Below, piece after piece: positions 1-11,172 of a stretch of 64,000 nt of DNA. The stretch spans positions 5,098,028 through 5,162,027 of the forward strand of contig JAJEKV010000034.1 in assembly GCA_021234155.1 (NCBI GenBank), read 5' to 3'. Numbering within the stretch: position 1 is the first letter of the stretch; each line of letters opens with the position of its first letter. The notes below the pieces were generated by a model, which saw only the letters and a list, made by a program, of their open reading frames with translations, had not been told where the DNA came from and did not search any database. The stretch is from Isoetes taiwanensis (Eukaryota > Streptophyta > Lycopodiopsida > Isoetales > Isoetaceae). A program made the translations under genes and the position numbers.

Positions 1-1000
1 CTCCTATTGCAAACTTGCTAGCATCGGTTGCCACCAACTTATCTTTCTCTGGATCGGGCAATATTAAGATTGGGGCAGTCGTTAAAGCTTTGTTCAATGT
101 CTCAAATGCTGCATGGGCTTTCTTTTGTCAATGACTCACCCAATCTTTTATCTTCTCCGCTTTACTGAGGTCCGTTAGCGATGCTGCTACCTTTGCGAAG
201 TTCCTGACGAACTTTCTGTAATACCTTGCTAAGCCGAGGAAGCTCCTCACTTTATGGATATTCTTCAGTATTGGCTAATCAATTACCGCTTCAATCTTTG
301 CAGGGTCGGTGGAAATCCCTTCCGCTATGATTACATGCCCCAAGTACTCCACTCTTTCTGTTTCAAAGTGACACTTGGATAGCTTCGTATAAAGTTGATG
401 TCTCCTCAACTTTTTAAGTATTTTAAGTGTTGGGCATGCTCCTCCAAGGAATTGTTGTAGACTAGAATGTCATCAATGAAAACTATGATGAACATGTCTC
501 GAAACTCGCGGAAAACATCGTTCATGCTTCATGAATGTTGCTGGGGCATTGGACAATCTAAATGGCATCACTATAAACTCTAATGGCCATATCTCTTTCT
601 AAATGCAGTCTTATGGATGTCTCCTTCCTTGATTCTGATCTAATGATAGCCTGACCTCAAGTCTATCTTAGAGAAAACTTTTGCCCCCTGCAGCTGATCC
701 ATCAAATCATCTAATCGAAGCAGCGCGTACTTGTTCTTGATGGTGTGCTTGTTCAATTGACAATGGTCAATGCACATTCTGAGACTTCCATCTTTCTTCT
801 TGACAAAAAGGATTGGCGCCCCGAACAGAGAGATGTCAGGTCTTATAAACCCTAGGTCTAGGGGGGTCTAGCAACTCCTGCAATTGCTTCTTTAATTCCG
901 TCAACTCCTGAGGTGACATTCTGTAAGGTGCCTTACTTGTTGGCTTAGTCCCTGTCTCAAGTGCTATTTCACACTCGACTCCCCTGTAAGGTGGAAGTTG
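1..1000 (-). pseudogene. pol: Reverse transcriptase / RNase H start of gypsy pol (frame-broken)
   Basis: This is the polymerase that copies element RNA into DNA. The minus strand shows the conserved gypsy RT blocks in order: [19 protein letters not shown] near 823-764, [12 protein letters not shown] near 690-650, the catalytic FIDDILVYNN near 480-450 (F-x-DD box), and KCHFETERVEYLGHVI near 375-325. TDASKFAIG at the window start is the opening of the RNase H domain. Frames change several times between these blocks, and in-frame stops occur (for example near 280 and 130). Similarity to plant chromovirus-like gypsy RT is clear by eye; the exact clade cannot be assigned without a tree. Confidence 0.88.
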
Positions 1001-1067
1001 CTTGATCTCATCTGGGACAAGTCATGGAATTCCTTCACTATCTTGGCTATTGGCTTTGGCAGCTTAT

Positions 1068-1337
1068 TCAATGCTTTGGCCTCCTTGTCAAGTCATACTT
1101 TCCAATGTTCATCACTTCTGCTCCCATTCCAACGTTGATACCTCGCAAATCTATGTCGAAGTTGATCCTCTTCCCTGCTGTGTGTCGGATTGCCCCACTT
1201 GCCAACACGACAGGCCTAGGCTTGGACTTCAAAGGCTTCAGCTTCAACATCTCTACTATACTTGGTGAAACAAAATTACGGGTGCTCCTCGTGTCTATCA
1301 ACACTATGAAGGACTTGGCTTGAACTTTCCCAGTCAT
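1068..1337 (-). pseudogene. Gypsy aspartic protease domain with altered active site
   Basis: The open 89-codon stretch has FIVLIDTRSTRNFV followed by VEMLKLKPL, the arrangement of retroviral-type aspartic proteases in plant gypsy elements, where the usual active-site triad is D-S/T-G within LIDSGSTHNF. Here the third residue is R (D-T-R), a missing key glycine. The protease would normally cut the gag-pol polyprotein. It lies between the zinc knuckle and the RT, as expected. The G-to-R change could be decay or a sequencing error; nothing distinguishes them here. Confidence 0.75.
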
Positions 1338-1352
1338 CGAGATGACCTGATA

Positions 1353-1560
1353 TTAACTCTCGGCATTCTCAGAGTCAATGGTAAAGATGTGGCACTCACC
1401 TTGGAAATAGTCGCAAACATCTTCTTCGTCGTTCTCCGGGGGTGTCTCCCATCCTCCTAGCTCTGCCAGTGCCGCATTCATCACAAAGGGGCAGTTGTAT
1501 GTCCGATGTCTTTGTTGGAAGCACCTGAAGCACAACTACTTTTCTATACATTCTTGTCTC
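1353..1560 (-). pseudogene. Gag CCHC zinc knuckle and gag-protease linker
   Basis: CFRCFQQRHRTYNC fits C-x2-C-x4-H-x4-C exactly, the nucleocapsid zinc knuckle that binds element RNA. It is followed by an acidic linker (ELGGWETPPENDEED) of the sort seen between gag and protease in plant gypsy elements. The start used is a methionine directly before the first cysteine, but this is an internal polyprotein segment rather than a separate gene. Confidence 0.8.
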
Positions 1561-1689
1561 TTCTCTTTCGAAATGGACTGCAAGAACTGCTTCACTGCTT
1601 TGGAATAGTTTGAACCACCCGCTTGCTCTTTGTCCCTTAAACTGACCTGCTTCTTATCCTACTTTTCAAAAATTACATTCCCGTGCTTT

Positions 1690-2730
1690 CCATAGTTTGC
1701 ATTGTATTGAGGTCTAGCAGCTGCAGGGATTTTTGCTCTTGGACTATAGCTTCCCGTAGCTTTCTTCTTGTCGTGATAGTATTGCTACTTCTGTCCACTA
1801 TTCTGTGGACCTGTTCCTTGTAAGCTCACAGCTTTGGACTCTGCTTCTGACACTGTTCTGAGGTTGATAGCTATCACAAGCTTCTTGATCTTCTCGTTCA
1901 AGCCTTCAAAGTACCCCTCTACCGCATGTCCTTCGTTCAACTTTGGCACATAGAGCCTCAGCCTCATAAACTCTTCGGTGTACTTTTTCACCATCTTATT
2001 GCCCTGCTCCAACTTGTAAAACTGCTGCATCATATGGCACTTGTGTTCCCTCAGCACATAATGATGCTTAAATGTCTTGGAGAACTTCTTGAATCTGCAG
2101 CTATCTCTGCTTAACCCGTGGGCCTTGGCATAGCCTTTTCACCAAATTCTGGCCGCTCCCTTAAGGTTGGCTGTCGCTACTCTGCCCTTGTCTTTGTCCT
2201 TCATACTATAAGCATCCCCATACTCTCCCATCTCGTCCAACTAAGCTTCAGCTTCCATCCCTGATCTATTATCTCCTGAGAACTGTTCCAACTTCCTGGC
2301 TTTCCACACGGTGCTCAATGCAGAGTTGGCTTTCTTCTGATAGTCAGCTTCATTCCTGCCTCTATTACGGTTGGGACCTTCTCGGTGGTCCTGCCGATCG
2401 TTATCCTGCTCCTCTGATTCTGAGTCGGAACTGGCGTTGGAGGAATCTGCGCTGGGGGATCCTCTTCTCTGGTTTCTCTTCTTTGCCTTGTCTGTTCTGC
2501 CAGCAGGTGTTTGGAGTAGCTGGACGTTCTGGTTCAGTGCTATTGCTGCCCTCCCTGCCAGCAAGGCTCTTATCTCCTGGATATCTGATCTCATTTGAGA
2601 TATCTCCTCTTCTGGGGTTGGTGCCTCGAACTCTTGAAATAGGTTCCTTGGTTGAAATTGTCTTGCAGGTATTTGCTCCTCTTGAGGTTGTCGATCTTGC
2701 TATACATTCCCGGGTGCTCTAGCTGTATAC
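1690..2730 (-). pseudogene. gag: Gypsy gag (Retrotrans_gag-type) in fragments
   Basis: Two open pieces are visible. 2594-2241 holds a charged, Ser/Asp/Glu-rich N-terminal half (MRSDIQEIRALLAGR, then SADSSNASSDSESEEQDND). 2057-1785 holds the capsid-like core with HKCHMMQQFYKLEQGN, KKYTEEFMRLRLYVP and GYFEGLNEKIK, typical of the retrotransposon gag family in plant gypsy elements. Residues related to the N-terminal part continue upstream to about 2730 in other frames. The pieces are joined through frame changes near 2240 and 2100. Gag would form the virus-like particle; as written it is not translatable as one protein. Confidence 0.8.
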
Positions 2731-3286
2731 ACATTAGATTGCACTCTTATGATTAGCTTTTGTTTGTTGTTGCATTGTTTGTTTGATGATATAGTTGCGA
2801 GGACAAAGTATATCAAAGAACATTCATGATGCCATCAAGTATATTCATAAGGTACAATATTATTACAATCAATAATACAGAGGAGAAATCCGGGTTGTCT
2901 TCCAAGAACTTCTTCACTTGGGCTATACCAACTGTACGTCCCAAGTTCTTGAGAATGTTGGTGAGCGTGCCACCTTGCAGTGTCGTTACTAGATCTTCCA
3001 CAATTCTATCCGACGTATAGACCGCAGTGCGGCCAATCTGCCCTGACGTCTATATGGGAATGCGAAGTCGAAGATGCTCAAGGCTATTGTCCTCTTCACC
3101 AGTATGACGTGGTCGATGTTCACCAGTATGACGTGGTCGATGTTCGCTGCCAGTATCTATGTTGGCGTCTTTGACCATTGATACTCACATTACAAAGAAA
3201 TGGCCCTGGATCCTTGGATTTCAGGCTGGTGGCGCATTTCTACTCTTATTGATATCATTTAATATGATTTGTTGGACTAAAATTTT
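2731..3286. other. Spacer between two retroelement parts
   Basis: No recognisable coding signature. A minus-strand 62-codon stretch (3001-2813) ends in a hydrophobic run (LLIVIILYLMNIL) but resembles no family I know. The only structure is a 24-bp direct duplication at 3097-3144. This stretch could be the 5' untranslated leader of the gypsy element to the left. Confidence 0.5.
3097..3144. repeat. Two perfect 24-bp tandem copies
   Basis: The unit beginning CACCAGTATGACGTGG occurs at 3097-3120 and again, identical, at 3121-3144. Confidence 0.95.
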
Positions 3287-4255
3287 TTATTTTGTTCTTC
3301 CCCCTATTTCTTGCAACAAATTAGAAGAATAATGCATCAATTGCTCAAAAATAAGTACGATTTTAGTGACAAAAACTTGGCTGATCACATCATCTTCATT
3401 CTGAATCTCTTCATTTACCATAGGAGGCATCACTATGGGCTGATTTTCTTCTATAGACTGAAACTGTCCTATGGGCAGCACCTTGAATTGCATCTTCTTA
3501 GGTTCTAACACCTTCAAAGCTTATCCCTTCAAAGCCTTTGGAAAAGAGGTCTTAGTCGTCTCCGCTATCGACACTACTCTTGGTTCTTGGACCACCTTTT
3601 GTGATCTTGTAACCACATTTACTTCTCCAATCTCTTCTTCTTGCTGAAATGGGTCATTCTCAATCTCAATAAATCCATAATTTACTAATGATTTTGCCTT
3701 CTCTTGCTTCTTAAGTTCCTCAATAAGAGCCTTAACTTGAGGATTTTCAATGTACTTTGCATCTTGAATGCGAAAATCATTATTAGGAAGGGGTACTGAT
3801 TCAAACACTTGCTACCTTAGTGGATTATTTGGCTGCCCATTCTGGTTTCTCATGGATTTTCCAACAAGTACTCTCGTCACGCTTGAATTTATCACATAAC
3901 TTGCAATACAAGTAATCAGCAGCCGGTAACTTAAATTGCTGGCAATACCTCTCAAACTTCACAATATGCTTCAAAGGACCCCGATCTACCAGATCATCAA
4001 ACTTCGGAATCCCTATTGTCTAAAAACCCACACCATCAGTGGTAATACAACCATCTCTACCTCTTTTTGAGGTTCTTGAAATTGAGAAAACGAAATGGAA
4101 TCTCTCTTCAATTTGAAAAACGAAATTAGATTACCTTCTAGATTGGTAAATGGAATCAGAACCTCTTGGATCTTAGAATTAGATCGCATATTTACTCCCA
4201 AATCTGAAAACGAAATTAAATCTTGATGCAATTTTGAGCCAAAATGTTGAGTCAT
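3287..4255 (-). pseudogene. Gag-like region of a second LTR retrotransposon
   Basis: Several open minus-strand pieces follow the LTR at 4505-4904: 4255-4013; a cysteine motif CKLCDKFKRDESTC near 3920-3860; 3808-3521 containing IENPQVKALIEELKKQ and EVNVVTRSQKVV; and 3517-3287. The 'VVTRS' type of sequence just after a gag zinc-finger region is common at the gag-protease junction of plant gypsy elements, which suggests this is the gag 3' part of an element distinct from the one at 1-2730. Protease and pol of this element are not seen, so it was probably truncated or interrupted near 3286. The family assignment is tentative. Confidence 0.5.
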
Positions 4256-4504
4256 CGGTCGCCTTCTTGTTATGATGGAGCTTGGTGGTATATCCTTCTT
4301 ACTCTTGGCACAAAACTACGCTCCCCTTGTCAAATTATACCCTGCAAATCACTTACGGCAATATCCCCTTCACACAAAGAAATTGCTCCTTACTCAATGT
4401 TGTCGTTCTTTACCGACGATCACCAATACAAATTGGTAACAATTCCTTTTTTCAATAGAAATTCTTGCCAATCAATGGTCTGTCGAGCACCGTGGTCACC
4501 AAAT

Positions 4505-4904
4505 TGTTAGAGCCTAACCTCCAACCTTGTAAGAAGGATGAAAAATCAATAATCCAATCAATCTACCAAATCTATGCAATGCACAACATAAAGACTCATA
4601 ATCTCCATAGCTAGATCAAGGAAAATAATCTCTCCCAGTACACCATCTCTCTGTTTTCTCTCTCTGCTCAGGTAACACAGCGATGATAATGATCCCTTAC
4701 ACCACAATGCATATGTCCTCCACGCGCGCATGTGCGTATATCCCTCCATATATGATATATGGTCTCCTATACCACCTCACCAATGGTGACTGTGGTGAGT
4801 GTAGTAAATGTGGTGAGTGTGGTGACCTTGCCAACACGTACTCCAATGTAGTTATTGATTTGTATACCTCTTTTCTATCTTTGCAGCTCTTTTCCAATGT
4901 GGCA
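4505..4904 (-). repeat. 5' LTR of minus-strand retrotransposon (400 bp)
   Basis: On the minus strand the sequence begins TGCCACATTGGAAAAG at 4904 and ends GGCTCTAACA at 4505, giving TG...CA ends. It contains a TATA-like ATATGATATATGG (about 4765-4750) and a pyrimidine-rich U5-like end, all normal for an LTR. The bases after it on the minus strand (from 4504) read ATTTGGTGACCACGG, where a TGG-initial primer-binding site would sit. The partner LTR is not in the window, so a length and TG/CA call is all that supports the boundaries. Confidence 0.55.
4785..4826. repeat. Short imperfect GGTGA/GTGTGGTGAGTG repeats
   Basis: About four imperfect copies of a 9-12 bp GTGGTGAGT-like motif within the U3 part of the LTR; possible enhancer-type repeats. 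Confidence 0.6.
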
Positions 4905-6430
4905 AGTCTTCCTCCTTAGGGATAGCTTTAGAGGAATAGAACCAAATAGATTCATCAATTGACTTCTAGGGATATGGAAGGTTATCGTCATATATCAAGA
5001 AGACCAAATTGGCATCTGTAGGTTACAAAGTGGGAGACAATGGCAAAGTGAAAGCATGATACAATGTACCACAAAAGGTAGACTATAAAGCTCCCAAAAA
5101 TGGTACCCAACATTGGGTACTAGGTTCTAGAGACTAATAAGTTTTAAATTAGATGCATATACTTTAGCCTCCTATGGTATTGCTTTTATCTGAGTGTCGA
5201 ATATTAACATGCCCTCGACTTTAATTTTGAAATTTCGAATTAGCTTTGTTGAAAAGAACAAGGAAAAGGTATCCATTTCTGAAGTACCTAGTGCATGTAC
5301 TTTGGCAGGTTCCAAAAGTTGACACCCATAGTATGCTTTTACCTGACAGCCCTTAGATCTGCTAATTTTTAATCCTAGACCCATGAAGAATAGAAGAAAA
5401 TCTGTGACTTTTCTTATTTTTTTGATCAGGTAAATGATTTACAGCCTCTTTATTTATTGTTAGAATGGTCAAAATATCAGTACAGCCAAGTTTGTCCTTC
5501 AGGCGAGAGAGATCATTTTGCTTGGTAAGCAATAATGTTTTATATTTGGAGTAGTTTGCTGGCGAGCAATATCCTCATCATAATGTGTGTAAATGCAATC
5601 TCATTTTTCTTGGAATTTTAATGGTAATTTCTTATGTCATGCACGAGAACAAAGGTGGAGCTTTAGAATGTTTCCAATAAATGTTCGTGGAAGATATAAT
5701 GAGACGATTGTGATGTCTTAATATGTATAGTCCTGTACATTCTAGTTGTGTGGAATACCATGAATGACTTAAATGATAGTAATCTTATTGGGCTTTGACT
5801 CATTTTATAAACTAGTAATGGGTGCCCGACATTGCCGACGGTCTTATTGCAAGAACTGAACGTGATTCCTTTCATTTGTAAATAATGCATTTCAATAATT
5901 TAATTGGATTTGCAATTATTTCTTCTTCTAGGTCTCCTATAGGAGTGGTAAGGAAACATATAGATAATGCGACATTCACTGAAGCCCATCCAAGAAATCA
6001 GCACCTTTTGCTCACCTTTCCAAACCACTCAGTTTGTGTATCTATATTATCAGTGTGGTTCCTCGACATGTAAAAATCAAGTGTTTATATGTCGAACGGT
6101 GTCTATCCCATTATTGTCCATTTCCTTTTTGGTCGTTCAAACAAATTCCTAGTTGATCAACAACATTAACATCATTTTGCAAATGCAACTTGTTTAAATT
6201 ATTAACCAAATGCATATACTGCACTGTCACATATGCACGACCTAACTGTGTCCATTTTCCAAAATCTGCATATCACTATCCTCTACATGATTACATGAAA
6301 ATATGCAGGATCACTCTTTTTTCATGAAAATCAATTTAAAAATTCAAAATAAAAGTCTATGACACATTAAGATTTGATATTATATGAAACACACACCTAA
6401 TAAAAACTAAAAAGACAGCATAAACCCTTA
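4905..6430. other. AT-rich intergenic stretch, no gene seen
   Basis: Only short, composition-driven open frames on either strand. No splice-consistent exon chain, repeat or RNA gene recognised. Confidence 0.6.
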
Positions 6431-7059
6431 AAATCAATATTTATTGAAACATTACATAAGTTCCACAGTACCCAGTGCTGGCTACCTTTTTAGGTACTTT
6501 TTTGGTCACTACACCCTAACATGCTTTTACCCTCACAAATTCACAATCATGGACGCACTGGTGAAGGAACGTCAGAGCATGCAATTGAAGGGGGCCTCAC
6601 TGCATATTGGCTATGATCTCTCCGCTATAACGAGAATCTCGTAGGCAAGAGCTGGCCCACGTCAGGAGCATTTACCGCCAGGGAGGGGCTGTCGCACTGA
6701 TCCAAGACAAGGTGCCGGTCTTTCGACCGGCAAATATTGAGATCGCAGATATGCTACATCGTGCTGCTGCAATCCCCCAAGATCCTGTTACCAAAGTTCC
6801 TCAGGGTGCTGCTACTGTTATTGCTGCCCCAGCAGCTGTTGCGGCTAACACCGTTTCTACTGCTCCTGCTCCTGCTACCTCTGCCCCCATTGCCACTAAT
6901 GCCACTCTTGGTCCCCTAGCTCCTCCTATTCTGCTCCTGCTATTCCTTCTGCTCCTCCACCTCCACTAGCTTTTCTTGTTGCTTACTCCACTCCTGCTGC
7001 TCCTGCTCTCCTTTTGCTCCTGCAACATACTTCCCTCCTACTACTACCATGACCTTGCG
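6431..7059 (+). other. Ala/Pro-coding low-complexity stretch upstream of LINE ORF2
   Basis: From about 6770 to 7030 the plus strand is rich in GCT/GCC/CCT triplets and reads as an Ala/Pro/Thr-rich peptide in shifting frames (for example AAPAAVAANTVSTAPAPATS at 6820-6880). The piece before it (PVFRPANIEIADMLHRAA) looks like ordinary coding sequence. Its position directly 5' of a LINE endonuclease suggests the linker or tail of the LINE ORF1, but no RRM or zinc knuckle is visible to prove it. Confidence 0.35.
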
Positions 7060-8160
7060 GGAGTCTATTTCTGTCACCACAAATAGGAACTGTGCTTATG
7101 TATAGTGTCCTGGAACTGTAGGAACTTTCCCTGGAAAGAGAAGAAGTCTCAACTCCATCGGTGTGGATATGGATTTCATCTTCCTTATGGAGTCCTGGGA
7201 GTATGCAGGACACATGCTATCATATCTATCGGGCATCCAACCTTGGTTATGCTGTGGCACTAGATTCGTAGCACCTTAAAGTTTGCTGGTAAGGAAAATG
7301 GGCTCAGTGGTTCTCTCGATGGAATATACAGGAGCAGAGGTGCATTCAGGTCCAAACTGAAGAAGATCACCATCACTTGAAGGAATACCTTGATGCTTAC
7401 TTCCTCAGCAGGCTTTGGGATGTGGGTGCTCTAAAACAAGTCAAGATGGCACACTAACAGTAGCAGATCAATCCCATGCTTATACAAAGCTGACAATATG
7501 CTACATGTGCAGATTTGCCCAGGAAAACCTGGTTCTAGCTTCAATTCACACGATGTGCCCAGCCTCCATATTGAGACATGTAGACAGATTTGAGGGCGTC
7601 GAGGACAAGCTCTATCGGTTTTGCCAACTAGGAGTCATTGAAGATGAATACTATGCTCTTCAAGACCGTCCGCATGAGTGGGGGATTGTAAATGTCTATA
7701 TACCCTGTCTGTGTGGCCGGAGGCGTTGTGGGCATCCACGAAGCCTAAGCTTGCATCCACAGGGAGGCTGGTGTGGCTTGGGCTGTTGTTAGGTGATTTC
7801 AATATGGTGGAACTACTCGGGATAGGTGTGGCGAGGCGGCCGGATGTGGTACAAGGCTTTGGCCGAGCGGAATGGGTAAAAAGCTTCTAGACTTCGAGGC
7901 GGTTAGGCGGAGTTGCGGTGACTCCGTTTACTTGGTGTGTCGGTGGATTGGGGCGGACGAGCGTATGCTCCGGCATGGCGGATGCTATGCTAACACCCTC
8001 GTAGCGGACCGGTAGCCTTTGCTCCAAGCGGAAGAACATCTTGTCCACAGCGGTCTCGATCATTTCCTCGGCTAATTTCCCGGGGCTTGAGTGCGGTCGG
8101 GCCGGCCAGCGCCGCGGTCTTCAAAAGCGAACTTTGCCCCCACCTCAAGGATGCTGATTT
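7060..8160 (+). pseudogene. LINE ORF2 apurinic-type endonuclease domain (frame-broken)
   Basis: The endonuclease nicks genomic DNA to prime reverse transcription. Visible signatures are VSWNCRNFP-like sequence near 7110, DMDFIFLMESW near 7168-7200 (the place of the usual 'FLxETK' glutamate), and LLGDFNMVE at 7782-7810, the conserved GDFN block of plant L1 endonucleases. A basic stretch and RTSVCSGMADAML follow (about 7950-8000), as in the domain's C-terminal part. The frame changes between these blocks. Confidence 0.75.
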
Positions 8161-8299
8161 CTCTTGGGGTTGCCAGGCCAGATTTAGTTCCTTCCTTCCG
8201 TGATAACTTTGGCATGTCGGGGGATGGTGAAGGCCACGGCTGAGTCAAGGCTTTGCCAAGTCATGGGGAAGCGGAGGATCGCCGAGGCGGGGAGGAGTT

Positions 8300-9900
8300 A
8301 GAGGCATGGTATCGTGGTGGAAGCCCTCGGGTCCCGGCAAATGCGATGGGCTACATTGAGTGAGACCGAATCCAAGAAGGTGCGCATGCAAGGAAGGCGG
8401 GACTCACTTCTGGCTACGGGAAGGGGACACCAATTCGAATGTTCTTCAGGGCTGCGTCGAAGAAGTATCGCGCCTCTATGCGTCCTTGGCATTGCACGAT
8501 GGCGCGTACGCATTATTCGGGGCGATATTAAAAGCGGGCTACTTTCTGGCATTTCTCGGTTCTTTTCGGAGAAGAGATATCCCTTCTCTAAGTGATGGAG
8601 GAGGTTGTGCTTTCGGCAAGATGTCTTGTAAGTGCCTGCGGATAGGGGCGGGTATTCACAGCGTCTGTTTACGGCGGGGAGCTTGAGGAGGCTTGCCGTG
8701 CCACAGCTCCTCATAAGTGCCCGGACTAGGCGGCATTCGGTGGAGTTCTTCCGGGAATATTGGGATTGGGTGGGGAGTCGGTCTGCCGGACTTATCAAGA
8801 TCTGCTCGGTGAAGGCGTTGGATTATAGACTCAACATTGGCTGCATCTCCTTGATCACGAAGGTGAAGGAGCCCTCCGCCATCTCGATTGGCGTCCGATC
8901 ATGCTTCTTTTCTACGGTATATAAGATTATCGCGAAGGCCTCTCGCTTAGGTTGCAGGTGGGTCTTGAAGGAGGCTATTTGCCCCATCACGGTCTGGTTT
9001 CATTCAAGGCGGGCATATTCTCAACAATGTCGCGGCATTTGAGGGCATTCAATTGGGCACACAAAGCAGTCATGGATAGTGTACTTGAAGTGGATTTTGC
9101 AAAGGCCTATGGCGGTGTTGGGTGGGGACTTTACGAAGAGGATGATGCTTCGCCTTTGGGTGTGGGGAGAGTTTTCTGAAGTGACTCCGAAGCTCTTAAC
9201 ATCGGCCGGGCCACCCTCCTTTTGTCATGGTGAGTCATCGCCCGATCTTTAGTGTGGGGCGCTGAGTTAGCCGAGGATGCCCGCTGGTGCCCTTCCTATT
9301 TACCATTGTGGCGAGAGGCCCTCTGGGTTCCCGATCTCTACGTGGGCCGGGTATTGTGGAGGGTTGAGGATGGCGAGGCGGGTCCTGCGGTGTTAAGTCG
9401 GTATCTTTGATGACTCTTTCCTTTTCCCTCTGGTGATGAAAGGAATCATTGAACACAAAGATTCTTGGATGCATTCTCTCTCCTCCGGGTTGTCTTATGA
9501 ATTGGTCGAAGTGCTTTCGGCGTTATGGCCGGCGGCCGATCCCATGCATGGTGGTGTCCCAATTTCCTTGGCGGGCCAGCACCCGGACATGCTCTAAGCT
9601 AGGGATCCCATTTGGCATCGACATTTTATTGTGAGCATTTGGGAGGACGATACGGGTGGGTCGGTCGGCACCTTTAACGGTGGAAGGGGGGAAGCTTTCC
9701 ATGGGCGGGAGGGTCACGCGGTGGCGAAGTCGTGTTGTGCTCCGCATATTTATATGGCATCCATTATCCCCGGCACTTGGGAGAGCAAGGTTGGAAATTT
9801 TCTCTATGGTTCGTAACTTTGTATGGGTGGCAATGAGGAGGCGGTTGTCAAGGTGGCTGGTGGAAATGTATGCGCCCCAAAGGCTGCGAGGGACTTCGGT
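8300..9900 (+). pseudogene. LINE ORF2 reverse transcriptase (frame-broken)
   Basis: RT blocks recognised: FFREYWDWVG near 8740; GCISLITKVKEPSAIS at 8843-8889 (the L1 'IxLIPK' block); then TVYKIIAKA near 8920, GLVSFKAGIFSTM near 8995-9030 in place of the usual 'QxGFxxGRxI' block, and VLEVDFAKAYGGVGW at 9080-9124, which carries the catalytic aspartate of the 'D(F)xKAxD' block. The downstream Y/F-A-D-D box was not found intact; its expected place (about 9600-9660) is disrupted. Several blocks alternate between frames within a few tens of bases. Confidence 0.78.
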
Positions 9901-10499
9901 TTCTTGGACCTCTCGCTCCATGGCAAGGTCTGTTGTCCAAGTTCGTGTTTGCAATCACGGAGAATGCGCTTGATTAAGCGGGCATGGTCTTCTTTGCATT
10001 AAACTTTCTCATTCGATTGTGTTCCGTAAAAGCGTCCGGTGCTGTCGCGGCTTCCATGGGCGTTATTTGCGGATATCGGGCCATATGTTAACGCCTCTCC
10101 CCTTCTGAAGGGCTCTTCTTGCATGGGGCGAGTCCGCCCATTATTTGCTATCGGCGCCGCCCGGTAGTATTGATTAGAGCCCTTTGTCGCCATGGTGGAT
10201 CCCGCTTCGGCCCCAGTCTTGCACCTCAGTACTTCGGGCTTGCATCCGTCGATCCTCGGATCAGCCCGCGGATATGGACCTGGCGTGGGAGTTACGCGTG
10301 GGAATTGGTATATTGATGACGGCTTAAGCCACAGCGACTTTTTCACAAGTTAGGCGTCGAGGCAGGGATCGCGCTTATTTGGGCACGCGGTAGCTACGCG
10401 CTCCATTTGATCCCAGGCAGCGTTGGTAGTGTATGGAGTTGTCATCAAAAGTTAACCCCTCGAATTTTGTGAAGTCATGCTATGAGCTTTTGGCTATTA

Positions 10500-11160
10500 T
10501 TCAGAGCCTCCCTCGACGACCCCGGAGTCTCCGGTGCGAGGGGATGACTGGGGCAACATTTGGAAGTGGGTGTGGGGAATCAATCTTCGCCCCAAGATTA
10601 GTGCTGCTATGGCGGATAGTGCACCCGGTCCTTGAGGGTGAAATTAATGGAGTGCGTGGATCAATCCATGGATCGATGTGGCAGTGTCAATGTGTGGTGC
10701 TGTCGCGGAGACCACGGAGCATTGCATGTTTCTGCCCTGCCGGATATCCGGTAGGCATGGCGGTGGGTCCGACACCTCTTTCACACCTATCGAGTCCAGC
10801 GGGTTACTTGGGGGTGTATCCTCGTGGGTGGTCCCACCTCGAGTCAGCCTTCCATTTGTGTAAAGGCGTGGTTAGTGTGGCTCATTTGGAAGCGTCGGCG
10901 CATGAAGGTCTTCGAGGAATGAGGAGGTGCAGCCTCGGGTTTTGATCCAGAAGTTAAGGTACAAATTATATCTCGTTACTGGCGTCTCCCTCGGAAGGGC
11001 GGTTTAAAGAGGTACTTGATGCAGGAAAAGACCCTTTTCATTGTAGATAGCATTGGCGATTTATCCCATGAGTGGAAGTAGGTAGGCATATGTGATGTGT
11101 GGGTGCTTTCGCTCATGTGTGGGCGAGAGGTACCCTAGTATCGCATTTAATTTCATCCTT
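10500..11160 (+). pseudogene. LINE ORF2 C-terminus with zf-RVT-like cysteine region
   Basis: Near 10670-10770 the plus strand reads a Cys/His motif, CGAVAETTEHCMFLPCR, matching the short zinc-binding region at the end of plant LINE ORF2 (usual pattern C-x2-C...E-x2-x-H-x3-x-C). Downstream pieces give a basic tail, then the 3' untranslated end and poly(A). The frame again breaks between segments. Confidence 0.7.
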
Positions 11161-11161
11161 C

Positions 11162-11172
11162 AAAAAAAAAAA
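11162..11172 (+). repeat. Poly(A) tail of LINE
   Basis: Eleven consecutive A residues, directly after the LINE 3' end and at a sharp drop in GC content. Confidence 0.85.

Larger units (their letters stand above)
1..2730 (-). mobile_element. Ty3/gypsy-type LTR retrotransposon, internal part, truncated by window edge
   Basis: Read on the minus strand, the order is gag (about 2730-1690), CCHC zinc knuckle (about 1560-1490), aspartic protease (about 1337-1200), reverse transcriptase (about 1000-150) and the first residues of RNase H (50-1). That is gag-pro-RT-RH, the Ty3/gypsy order as far as it can be seen; integrase and the 3' LTR lie beyond the left edge. The reading frame is broken repeatedly, so as assembled the element cannot make its polyprotein. 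No convincing LTR or primer-binding site was found directly upstream of gag (2731-3286), so its 5' end is unclear. It may be nested in, or recombined with, the second element whose LTR is at 4505-4904. Confidence 0.88.
7060..11172 (+). mobile_element. L1-like LINE, GC-rich, ending in poly(A)
   Basis: Plus-strand order: endonuclease (about 7060-8160), reverse transcriptase (about 8300-9900), a cysteine-rich zf-RVT-like region (about 10660-10790), a C-terminal tail, and an 11-A tract at 11162-11172. That is the layout of plant L1-type ORF2 plus 3' end. The block is clearly more GC-rich than its flanks, and the composition drops at the poly(A) tract. Frames break dozens of times. No target-site duplication was found, partly because the 5' end is uncertain (6430-7060). 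Confidence 0.85.

Noticed and set aside
6770-7030. Ala/Pro-rich peptide as an arabinogalactan or cell-wall protein
   Set aside because: No signal peptide, frame not kept, and directly upstream of a LINE endonuclease; low-complexity linker is simpler.
8298-8798. 166-codon minus-strand frame
   Set aside because: It lies opposite LINE ORF2, has no motif, and arises from the GC-rich composition.
10433-10945. 170-codon plus-strand frame as a separate gene
   Set aside because: It crosses the LINE C-terminal region in a partly wrong frame; the cysteine motif belongs to another frame of the same LINE.
7060-11172. High-GC block as bacterial contamination or horizontal transfer
   Set aside because: It encodes plant L1-type LINE endonuclease and RT blocks and ends in poly(A); GC content alone does not support a foreign origin.
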